DNA of 64,000 nucleotides from Lagopus muta (taxonomy: Eukaryota > Chordata > Aves > Galliformes > Phasianidae): NCBI RefSeq assembly GCF_023343835.1, contig NC_064443.1:6386001-6450000 (forward strand), in the 5' to 3' direction. How positions within the stretch are numbered: position 1 is the stretch's first letter; every line of letters begins with the position of its first letter. Positions 28,190-38,600 of the stretch are shown here, in pieces. The translations under genes were made by a program, and so were the position numbers. Below the pieces are notes generated by a model. It searched no databases, was not told where the DNA came from, and saw only the letters and a list, made by a program, of their open reading frames with translations.

Positions 28190-28454
28190 CCAAAATAATT
28201 TTCCTTTATTTTTTTTTTTTCTTTTTTTTTTTTGCATAACATTTTTGTATTTCCAACTATAAATAAAAAAGGAAAATGATTAGAAAGAAGTTACAAAATT
28301 GTGTAGAATGGACCAGAACGGCACAGAATTTCTCACACACGACAAATCATTTCCCATCTTCCTCTTCCTCCTCTTTAGCTGCAGCAGGACCTGGCGCTTG
28401 GCACCGGAGCTGCGGGGGCCACGTGTCAGTCGCTGGCGATCGCATTTTCAGAAT
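28190..28454 (-). other. Candidate terminal exon of an unrecognised minus-strand transcript
   Basis: Acceptor CATTTTGTCTTTTAG is followed by sequence open for 34 codons in phase 0 (starts I-L-K-M-R-S-P, ends K-E-E-E-E-E-D-G-K, stop), or for 8 codons in phase 1 (S-E-N-A-I-A-S-D, stop). An A-rich run and AATAAA (28205-28210) follow, and a second AATAAA at 27248-27253 would make a longer 3' UTR. No family was recognised. Confidence 0.3.
28205..28233 (+). repeat. T-rich homopolymer tract
   Basis: Two runs of about 12 T separated by one C. On the minus strand this is an A tract directly upstream of AATAAA. Confidence 0.9.
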
Positions 28455-28661
28455 CTAAAAGACAAAATGGCCACGTGAGATCACAGACCGCAGCGTGCCG
28501 AAGGCGCTTCCACGAGAGCCAGTGCAGGCTCTGCACGAGAACAGAACCCGAAATCCTCAGAGAGCATCACGTGTGCCGTACTGAGAACGTGGCAGCATAA
28601 ACATTCCTAAAGCCCTTTGTCAGAGCCCAGAGCCTGCTGCTGCAGAACCAGAGCACCTCAC

Positions 28662-28745
28662 CCATTCCTTCAGAGCAAGGCACCCCTCTGGGGGCAGGAG
28701 GCTACGCAGCGTCCGGGGCTCACAATGGACTTGGAAGGGAACGTA
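28662..28745 (-). other. Candidate 84-nt exon, same putative transcript
   Basis: Acceptor CTTTCTCCCACCTGGTGCTCAG and donor ATGG|GTGAGG bound 28 codons open in one frame (Y-V-P-F-Q-V-H-C-E-P-R...L-K-E-W), phase 0 at both ends; the other two frames have stops. Phase fits the candidate exons on either side. Unrecognised product. Confidence 0.25.
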
Positions 28746-29105
28746 CTGAGCACCAGGTGGGAGAAAGCAGCAGCTCAGGGCCAGCGCACGGCCTGCTGCT
28801 GTGCACCCACTGCACCGTGTCATCACCAGCATCCTTCACTCTACATCCCAGCAACACGCACACCGGTTATTGGGTCTGCAAGCACATACATTTTTATACA
28901 GCATAAAGCTTGCTAGATTCTTCCAGAAAAAAATGCAGTGAGTACTTCAGGGCAGAAGGGAGTACATGGGACATGGGGGAAAAGCATGCAGTGCAAACAG
29001 TCTGTGTTTGGCATAGCTCCTGGGGGATTCCCTGTTTTGGGCTTTGCTCTCATTAACTGCAGCCCCAGTTTTCTCCCTCCCATCTTTCTTGCTCTGCCTG
29101 TTCAT

Positions 29106-29169
29106 AGGAAGAATTGCTTTAAAGGAAGTAAAGCTGTAGGAAGAATTGCTTTAAAGGAAGTAAAGCTGT
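29106..29169 (+). repeat. Perfect 32-bp tandem duplication
   Basis: Two identical adjacent 32-base units, 29106-29137 and 29138-29169, beginning AGGAAGAATTGCTTTAAAGG. Identity suggests a recent event. Confidence 0.95.
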
Positions 29170-29821
29170 CTTGGTTGCCATCCTTCCACAAGCTACTGCT
29201 CAACATCAGTTCTGCACGTTCACCTGCAAACCTGGAAACCACCACAGTTCTCAGCATCTGCCCACTAATAACAACTAGTATTGGGCACAGGAGAAATGAA
29301 ATGAGCCAAAATTTATGATCTCCAGGTAACAGGGAAAAACCTTAAGGTAGCAATGGGACATATCCCAAACACATATACAGCAGGTCAGCCATCAAGCCAG
29401 AATCAGAGCGAGTTCTGCAGGTTCCTGCCTCTTGATAGAAACTCTCACAGATACTCAGCCCATGTCCCAGTGGACAACTTCTTAGCTTCTTATTCTGAAG
29501 GCAGCCTGAGCTTTTGGTCAAAAACTGAACTGCCCTCTCCACAGCACTAAAGGCATCACTGAATTCAGTTACACACAACATTTTCTGTGTTGGAGAAAAG
29601 GATGGGAAAAACTGCGCCTTGTGTCTTGTAGCTGCTGACCAGAGGGTAGGAAACAAACACTAAGAAACGTTGTTAGGCGTGCTATATCTGGTTTGATCAA
29701 CAATAACTGAATGCTGAAGAAGTTTCTAACTTATTTACAAAGTAACTCAAAAATCCCCACCAAACTACAACACAGAAGTAAATACTTTTTATAGGCCTTC
29801 AGAGGGAAAAGAAAGTTCTAC

Positions 29822-29909
29822 CTTTTCCTTCTGCCTTGTAGGAAGGCTGTCAATGGGCAGCTGCAGCAGTGCGCTGAACGTATGCTGCGCATCCATTCGG
29901 GGCGCGACA
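29822..29909 (-). other. Candidate exon, same putative transcript
   Basis: Ends in donor AAAAG|GTAGAA, phase 0. One frame is open (V-A-P-R-M-D-A-Q-H-T-F-S...T-R-Q-K-E-K) and extends upstream to about 29983, with alternative acceptors at 29909, 29921 or further up. Local CpG content is higher than in the flanks. No family recognised. Confidence 0.2.
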
Positions 29910-32900
29910 CTGAAGTGTAAACTGAGTGCTCCTTCCTCCACAGAATTCAAAAAGAAACCTCTACAGACAAGAATTCCCTCCACTCACAAGAATTCCACCA
30001 TTACAGCACATCCCTAATCACACCAGGCCTTATTTTGTACATGGCTTCTCCACACTTAGCAAGAAAAATCTAAAGTTTAGTAAGTCTGTGTATATAAAAG
30101 TGAAGGCTTGAATTATGCACCCTCTAGACTTCTCATGGGGGAGTTACTTCAGGGGGGAAGCTTTACAGTCAAATATAGATCCAAGCATATGTAACAGCAA
30201 TCCTGATAGCAGGCTATCACTTTGGATGGAAAAAATATAACAGAAGGGACTGCACACTACAACAAGAAGTTGCTGCCTTCTGGAATGAGCCTTCCAGATG
30301 AATCAGTTACAGGTACTCTATTTAGTGACACAGCTATCATCAGCACCACAGTACGTCCAAGTCCCTTTGAGCAAGAAATTCTTTCAAAATGCAAATTTGT
30401 AACCTGACAGCTCCTAAAATCTGTTTTATTACGGTGCACTTCTGCAACTTATCTGCATTAGTAACAGATCACAGAGCCAAGGCCGGCACAAAGCCTTCCT
30501 GCTGCACACACAGGAAAAACAGACCTTAGGAAAAAGCAAGTCCTGCTCAGGCAGACCTCACCAGCTCGTCAGCCACAACACGGTCTGCATGTGCTCAACA
30601 GTTAGTTTCAGCAATATAGACAGGAAGATAATTGCATTTACCAGGCTCATTCAAGAGAAGCGCAGCAATCAGCACAGCAGTCAGCCTGCACAAATACCCA
30701 GCTGAATCTCAGCTCACATCTGCATTGGTACAGCTGCATAAGCAAAAGTCAACCCCATAAAAACACACGCACACAAAAAGAAAAAACGGACAAAAAATAA
30801 CCCGTATTCGATTCAATAAATACCCATGTCAAGAGATCCCATGTGGTTATGCTTTTGCCATTTTATAAATTCAATCCTATAGCAAGAGAGTCACCCATCC
30901 GTGACAATGGGACTCAACTTGTGATAGTCTCTGATTCTGTGGCCTCTGCAGAGATGTCAGAGATTCAGCAGGCACACCTCTGCTGCACAGCCATCGTTTC
31001 CACAAACATCACCACAAATCAGGGATTGAGAGAGGAACCAGAACACAAACAATTTCACAAAGGAATTAAACGGTCACAAACTACTGCATCTCCAAGCCAA
31101 CACTGTCAACCACATTACTGAAATTCAGGCGGGGGTCCTCGCAGCAATGCAGAAAACGAAGCAGGTTTTTGCCATATTATCTAACTTCTGAGATGCCAAC
31201 CTTGCTCAAAAGTCATGAAATCTTTGCCATTTTTCAGGCAGGACAAGGAAAGCTATGCTGAGGTCAAGTAATTTCAGAATGAAGACTTCTATTCAAAACT
31301 CTCCAGGGCTGACTTTCAAAGAATGAAGAAGGATGCATTTACCACTCAAGCAGTGCCCATATCAAACTCATGCTTATTGAACAAAGCCAACATGAACACT
31401 CTGAACGCTAAGTCTATGGGGAAAATCTCACTGTTCTCCGAACTGAAAGCACTGCACTAGGAAAACCACAAAAACACTTCAAGGGAAAAAGCAGCTACTG
31501 AAAAAGCCAAGTTAACCTCACGAATGACACAAAGGTATTAGTGACTTTCTTCCCCAAATATCAAATGGCAAAACCCACATCTTGATTAAGAAGTTCATTT
31601 CAGACATACTGGCATTTAGCACTACTGCCTCTTTCCAAAGAGGAATCAATTTGCAGGAGCGCACAGACTGCCACGCTTGGCCAGACAACCAGCCCATTCA
31701 GTTCAACAGCCCATTTTTGATAACCATCAATGTCAAATATCTCAGAGAAAAATGAAAGAAGCTGTGCCAGACAGTGATGGAAGAGGGGTAGGTGTAAAGT
31801 AACACCTGAGTAATATTAACTCTAAGTTACAGAATGAGACCATGGTTACACAGGGCAAGTTTTCACATCAGCTGTTGAACACACGGGCCAGGGAGGCTGA
31901 GCCGGGGTGAACAACGAACCTTGAAGGGTGCAGGATCCCCTCCCATGCTGCCCTGCAATGATGCACTCTCGACATCAGACCAGTCGCACTCCATTTCCTT
32001 ACTACCAGGTGTGTGACTCAGCAGCAGGAAGTCCTCTTTCAATATCTTGTCCCTCCACCAATGCTGCAGCACCAGCCCTGTGGTGCCTCCTGCTCCAGGC
32101 TAAGGCTGGATGACAGGGCTCAGCACAAGTTGGTTAAATCCAGCAAAATGCACAGATCACTGGGAGCCAGCCCTGCTGCCTGTGCAGCGCCGATGCTGGC
32201 TGTGCAAACACCTTTTGCTTTCCGAAGGCTTCATATAAAGCACGGGCACATAGCTAACAGTCAAGTACTTGCCCACTGGTCCAATTTAAGTGGACTTCTT
32301 AGGAACATAGCTCAGTTTTTAAGAAACAAAAACTGTTTCTTAAAACACAAGAAAGACATCCAATGACCAGCAGCTCCCTGGAGCAGGGCATTCTCTTTTT
32401 CCAAAGGTGCAGGCAAAGCACCTTTGCTCACATTTTTCTCAAGAAGTTGCCCAATTTGTTCCATCCCAAGTCATTTGCTTAATTGCTATCAAGGCCCAAA
32501 GCTCCTTTCAGCATGATCAGGGACAACAAAACATAGCTGGAAGTTCACAGCCTAAAGAACTGAAGCCAAGATGGCTATCACAAAATTCAAGTCATGAACA
32601 CTGAAATGAAAGCATCAACCTCTGGCCCCACCGCCAGCTAAAAGCAGCCCACTTAGGAAAGCAGGCACTAAAAAGCTGAAAGCTTCATTTTAAAAGTGAA
32701 AGTGAACACGGTTAGCTCTGGACCAAACCTGGCACCAGGCAGCCCCACGAGCTCCCACAGCTTTGGCCATGCTTGGGTGGCAGGCTCTGATGACCAGCAG
32801 CACAGGGCTGGCACCTGACACGCACGCAGCACCCACAGCAGAACTGCACGTCAGATGTGCAGAAGCACAGAAGCAGAAGTACCAGACCTCTCCCTGCACA

Positions 32901-33457
32901 GCCCTTCCTCATTTCTACTGCAGCCTACACCGACATCAGTGACTGCCAAGAGTGTGCAAGCAGCACAAACTTGTATTGGGGCCAAGTATCTTCGATGCCC
33001 TCCCTCACATTTAAATTATGCCAGGCTCATGCTAATGGGGCTTCCCTGGTACTGGCAGTGTGGGATGTGCACGGTCCAAACGCCTCATTTACCACCTACC
33101 CAACTGCAGTATTGCTGGCAGTACGAATGAGATGCTAAAGATACCATCTCCTAAAATAACCCATTTAATGTTCTGGCCCGGCCTGCTTTGCAGCAGCGGA
33201 GCACCAGAAATGCTGCAGCAGCAGCGAGGTTCTGTGGGGTGGCACTACAGCTCTTCTGGAGCACCACTGCACGTCTACAGCTGCAAGAGATGGGATGCAG
33301 CCCTGGGCAGGCACCGAGGAGCAGTGGAGGCACGGCATCTAATCCTTTGCACAGAAGGCTGGAAAACAGGCGCAGTTACCTGGGAGAGCGGGGAATGGAC
33401 ACGCTTCTGTTTTCAGAAAAACACTGGGTTTTTCACACAGTTTTCAAGCACAAAATG

Positions 33458-33463
33458 TTTATT
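33458..33463 (-). terminator. Candidate distal poly(A) signal of WNK2
   Basis: AATAAA on the minus strand, followed by G/T-containing sequence (TTTTGTGCTTG, CTGTGTG) within 40 nt. It would make a 3' UTR of about 1.8 kb. Confidence 0.4.
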
Positions 33464-34146
33464 TTTTCTTCTTTTTAATCTATACAATTTCTTGGGGCTT
33501 TTAGTGCCGCTGACTCTGTCAGTGTACAAGGGATGGACTATACAACAGGCAATAGCGACAAACTGTAGGATTCAGTGCAAGCCGAAGGAAAACTGGTGTG
33601 AGAACATATTTTCCATGTTTGCTCATGAAGCATACAGACATGAATCTAAAAAACCCAAACAAATTAAAGATACATGTTACAGAGAACAGAAATCTCTTAC
33701 TACAGTAAGTATTTTGCCCAGGCAGAAGACTCTGCATAATTGTCTATAAAACTCAATTCTAACTGAATTGATGGAATAATATATTCAAAGGGTACAAACA
33801 AAATAATTTAGACAGAATAATGCTCGAAGTACAATAGAACTATACAATTCACAGCTCGGCAGCACAAGACATCTCTGCCCGTCAGACAGTAAAGAATGTC
33901 ATTGCAGTAGAGATACAGAGCAAGGCGCCTTCAGATTTGGCCGCTCGTTTGGCTCCCTGTGCCTGAAGGGATGGCCCTTAGTGCCGTCCATAGAAGTGGA
34001 ACTTACCATCAGCAAATCAGTGTCAGTGGTTACCTTGTGCCTTTAGACTGAGAGGTGCAGATGCAGACTCTAAGCACAGTAAAAGAGGCAAAAAGCAACC
34101 CGCAAACAGGAGAGAGGTGTCCGAGCCGCCTACGGTGCAAACTTGA

Positions 34147-34183
34147 TTAAAAAAAAAAAAAAAGAAAAGAAAAAGGAAAAAAG
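34147..34183 (+). repeat. A/G-rich tract in WNK2 3' UTR
   Basis: Fifteen A, then interrupted A/G sequence; T/C-rich on the transcribed strand. Confidence 0.8.
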
Positions 34184-34265
34184 ATTCAAATGAAAGGTGG
34201 TGAGATTCCAAAGCTGAAGCATTCATTGCTCACAGAGGAAAAAAGAAAAATAATAGCTTCACATT

Positions 34266-34271
34266 TTTATT
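34266..34271 (-). terminator. Candidate proximal poly(A) signal of WNK2
   Basis: AATAAA on the minus strand about 1 kb after the stop. It is followed 15-35 nt later by a T-rich stretch (TTTTTCTTTTTTCC then TCTGTGAG), which fits a downstream element. Cleavage would fall near 34245. Confidence 0.4.
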
Positions 34272-35260
34272 CCATTTCAATGTGAATTCTGTTAGCACTT
34301 GAGTGGCAAAGCACGTTCTTAGCCTCTGTTTTGGAACTGAAGGCAGAGCACATGTGTGTACTTACATGGCTCCGACAGCGACCTGCGGACGTGCTCCTGC
34401 AACCCAGATTTCCATCAGGCTTCTCACTTAGGAACACGCATAGATTTGTAATTTAACTAAATTATAAAAGCCCGGCAGGGAAAGAAAATGTAATCCAATT
34501 GGCTACTGTGGTCTGGAAGAAAGCAGAACTCGTGCGTCCGCTACAGCAGCGGCTGCAACCTGCAGCGGCTTTAGCAAAGGCTGTAAGGAATGGATTGCAC
34601 TGCCCGAAGCTATTATCTGTTCTTATACACAGCTCACTAGGATCACTCTGTCAATGCTCCTATTTGCAAATGTGCATTTCACTACTCCTTGTACAAACAC
34701 AATAAATTTCCATCAGTATCTCAAACAAACTTCACCTCACTTTTTTTTTTTTTTAAAGCCTCGGAAATGAAAATTCAACACATCAGTTAAAATTAAAGCA
34801 TTTACAGCAGAATGAAACTGATGACGAGCTTCGACTGTAAACCTTCAGTATCTTTGCAAAGAAAAAGAACTTTACTCACAAGCAAATCATAAATAAAATA
34901 CACCTTTCAAATATTTTTACATCTCTTTCCAGCTGGAACTGAAAAGCTGATATTCAAGGCACTGTACTCCTGCAGGTTAGTACAATTTCTAGTCATCGAT
35001 TCAAGTACATCAACTTCAAGGCTTGCAAGTGTAAAACATCAGAACACAACATAATAAAGTGTCTTCAGCAATGACATATATGCAGATATTGCCGTAACAA
35101 ACAAACGACCTGTTGCGAAACCCATCACAGTGATTGCTGGATGCGGTGTATGGCTGTGTAGGCTGGCAGGCCCGCTGCGGACCCGCGCCTCTCTGACACA
35201 TATGGCATCTACAGATGGACACGAGGTCGCTATCACCGTCACCTATCAGAGCCCGCTGAG

Positions 35261-35608
35261 CTATGTCAGTCTCACACGTGGGCCGGGCGGGTCGGCCGCA
35301 GGCTGCTGCAGTGGCACAGGGTACATCTGCAAGCAAGCTTTGCCGAGAGCCGAGAAATGAGCAACGCTCTGCCCTCCTACCAGCCCTGGCCGTGCTGCCG
35401 GCCCCGACCACTGCACTCCGTAAAGCGGCGTAGGGAAAACTCCTCCGTACTGACAAAGAGGCATCGCATAGGGTGTTACTGTGCCAGAAGGGGTAGTACC
35501 TGGCATAGGCACTGGCATGGATGGCGAAACTCCAGGAGTTAGCGCAGACATGGGACAAGACACTGGAACAATGCACCTTTTCCCCAATCCTGTTCTGACT
35601 GAATTAAC
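35261..35608 (-). CDS. WNK2: WNK2 terminal coding exon p, WNK1-like C-terminal tail
   Basis: Acceptor TTTTTCTTTTTGTAG, phase 0, 115 residues, stop TAG at 35263-35261. It begins [10 protein letters not shown], runs through a proline/valine-rich part ([13 protein letters not shown]), then [17 protein letters not shown], and ends G-P-R-V-R-L-T. The Q-Y-G-x-F/P-x-T-P-x-G-x-Q-W-S-G pattern parallels the WNK1 C terminus as I remember it, which supports this as the ancestral last exon. A 6.4-kb intron separates it from exon o. Confidence 0.87.
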   Translation of the reverse strand, partial: VNSVRTGLGKRCIVPVSCPMSALTPGVSPSMPVPMPGTTPSGTVTPYAMPLCQYGGVFPTPLYGVQWSGPAARPGLVGGQSVAHFSALGKACLQMYPVPLQQPAADPPGPRVRLT

Positions 35609-38600
35609 CTACAAAAAGAAAAATAAAAAAGCATGGCTATTAAGTGTCTATCTTCCCACCCGTGGGACGCAGGGGTGGCATGCACAGGAGGACAGCCCAG
35701 CTCTTGGCCTCCTCACACCTCTTACTTGTATTCTTTTTTGGAAATTAATAGCAAAGGTTGACACAGGGAAGGATGTCTCAGTATAATCTTACTGTTTAAG
35801 GAATCAGGAAACATTACTGGGCAGGTAAGAATGTAATGCCGCAAAATCCCTGGAAAAGCTTTAACGTGCAAAGTAATCCCCCTGTTGTCCCTCAGCGCTA
35901 CTGCATCTTGCGTGCAGAAGTAAATAAATAAAGCCAAATGCAGAATGAAACCAAATCTCACTGTACTTCTTACAGCCCTTCAAACCTTTAGCACATTATT
36001 GCTGTAGAAAGCTGTTCATGCTGGGCCGTTCGCCCAAGCACAACCAAGGGCAGCAAAGAAGGGAAGACATTGTGTAGAGGTTCACTACCCAGCACTGGGG
36101 CTGTGGGATCAAGTCAGGTAAACCAGAAGGACTCAGCAGGAGCTGACCCTGCCCAGGGGCTGCTGGAGCCAGTCCTGCTATTTTGCTGAGATTCAATTAG
36201 CATTCACTTCAATTACTCTGTTTTTGCATGCTAAGCTCAGAGAAAGAGCTCTGTCTTCCTAAACATGAGGATGGCAGGGGCACCCGAATTACACGCTTCA
36301 TAATGCACAATGCCACAGAAACAATAATTATACAAAACGCTGCCTGGTCTCAATCTGGATGAGATTTACAGTACTTCTTTGCTTTTTAAACTTCACATAA
36401 TTTGCAACTCCCTGCCATGGGTCTCATCAAGCCAGCACCTATTCACGACACAAGAAAAAACAATACTCTCACTTTGGGAGTGTCCCATTAATACCAAAAA
36501 TATTTCACATCAAACAACAGAATTAGCACAAAGGTGAAAATTAAGAGGAAACGAATATATGTATAGAAGCGAGTGGAATGCTTACTCTAGATTCTGGTTT
36601 TAGTCTCTCAGTTAAAAACAGAAATGACAATGGCACTCTGATGCACTGCTCTGGGGTGCTCACCTGTGCTCCAGAGCAAATTTTAGAAGCACACAAACAT
36701 CCAGTGCCTTCCACTGCTTTTCTAATTTCTGATCTGAAATGTGAATGCGATGGCAAACGTCAAAGTAAGAAATAGCTACTTTGGTACAATGAATTTAAAA
36801 TCATTCATCCATAAAGATTCACCAAAACTAACAGCAGAGAGCAAAGACCAACAAACGGAGCGACTGAGGACGTGCACATTTACACAACATGACGACTTCT
36901 GATGGCTGTTCTTAGAACCACGCTTGGCATCCTCAGAGTGATGGTTTTCATCTTGCTAGATGGTTGTGAGTGAAGTGGCTGACCAAGAACGCCGGTAGAG
37001 GTACTGAGCTTATATAGGGAGTCTCTTCTAAAAGCAATGGGCTTATCAAGCAGCACTGAAAACGCAAGATGACGTTTTAGCAAGTTTAAAACTTATACAA
37101 CTGAAAAAAGCCTTCTTTTCAGATCTTTTCAAATGCTGAGTAATCTACTTCTTTACCCGATTTATGCTGCTTTACCGTTCCTTGCTCAGCTAATCAACTC
37201 AGTAAAGCAGCGGCTATATTTAAGGCCACGCATGTCAGTCAGGAATAAATGCCATCGTGTTGCAAACCTAAACGTTCCACATACACATTGAAACCTGTTT
37301 GTATGATGACAAAGGCACGTTCACAATGTAAGGTTGCACCCTCCACCTTGTGGCACACTTTGAACAAGCAAACCCATGCTGTGAGCAACAAAGACAGCCA
37401 GCCCATGACTCCCCCTGTACTGCAGCCCCTTAAACAAACTCATTTTTCAAACCACAATCTTTGGACAACCAACAAATCAACACCGACGGAGGCTGAAACC
37501 CTTCCTCCTGCACACAAAAATTGACTGGAATATTGAGATAAGCAAGCAGTGGTACAGTCCTCAAAACAGAACTGGATTGCCCAGCTGCAGCAAAGCCACG
37601 GAGACTGCAAGGCACCTTGCTGACAAAATTTGTAATGAAGTTATCTTGGGAATTGAAAGCAAGGGGCACAAGATCTGAATCCCATACCAACTCAAAGAGC
37701 CCATGTTTAGAGCACGCTGAAAACAGATGTAAAAACAGCCTGCGCTCATACAGGACCAGTGGCTTCTGCTTGTTTGTTTTTAATCCTCTAGTTCTCCAGT
37801 TGGTTCTTATCCCTCCTTTTTCAGTGTACCAAAAGTTAAGAGGTGTTACTGAAGATTTGTGTTTCTGATCTTCAAGCTTCCAGAAAGCTGCTCTGACATT
37901 CAGAGCTAGCAGGCAGCATTGATCAGCTTCAATCAAGCACAGATGCATCGTATTTGTAGCATTCTTTCAACACAATGGACGTGGAAGACACAGCCAAAGG
38001 TGATAACAGTCCTGTTCCATTCTCACACCTGCAGCTATCTCCACAGCGCCCGCTTCCCAGGCAGGCGGCTCATTAAAATGAGGATGCACTAAGTGCAAAC
38101 AGATGTGCAGTGATTACTAATAGTGCCTACACCACCACACACGTCAGCAGCTGGCACGGACTGCCATAGATACAACCATATCACAGACTCAGAGCATGTT
38201 TACAGCTTTTCTTTTTTGGTAATAATTTTTCTTTAATGTCCATGCAGTCGTGTAATGGTACAAAGGGACAAAACACGTTTGCTACACTCCTCGTTCCCAG
38301 ACATCTTCACACAACACCTGTAGCCACACAATATCCAGTGCTTTTTACACAGAAAGCAGCTCACGGTCCTAGATATAATCCCTGCAGTGGTAACCACAAT
38401 TACTTGTAAGAAAGGATCACTGCATAACGCCTTCAACATGGATAAGCATGAGGGAAATTGCTATTTTCAGGCAGATTGACTTAATTCTGCCTACTGTCTC
38501 CTACTCCCCTTTCACATTACTGACAGTAAGAATCCCTGCATATTTCCACGTTTAAATAAAACCTCTGAAAAGGAACATTTCATTGCTCTAGTAACGAAAC

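Larger units (their letters stand above)
28746..33439. other. Stretch between WNK2 3' UTR and candidate exons at 28 kb
   Basis: Contains the 32-bp tandem duplication and candidate exon 29822-29909. Other open frames (minus 31863-32072, plus 32857-33138) have splice-like edges but no family match. No repeat recognised. Confidence 0.4.
33440..35260 (-). other. WNK2: WNK2 3' UTR (extent inferred)
   Basis: Non-coding sequence downstream of the stop, AT-rich, with A/G homopolymer tracts on the plus strand at 34147-34183 and 34742-34755. Two AATAAA signals on the minus strand give possible ends near 34245 and 33440. Which is used cannot be told from sequence. Confidence 0.5.

Noticed and set aside
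33060..33749. 229-codon plus-strand open frame
   Set aside because: Antisense to the WNK2 3' UTR region, cysteine/serine-rich mixture with no domain; upstream part overlaps other chance frames.
35016..35576. 186-codon minus-strand frame over the last WNK2 exon
   Set aside because: It is a shifted-frame shadow of the true exon, which is fixed by phase and by the WNK1-like tail.
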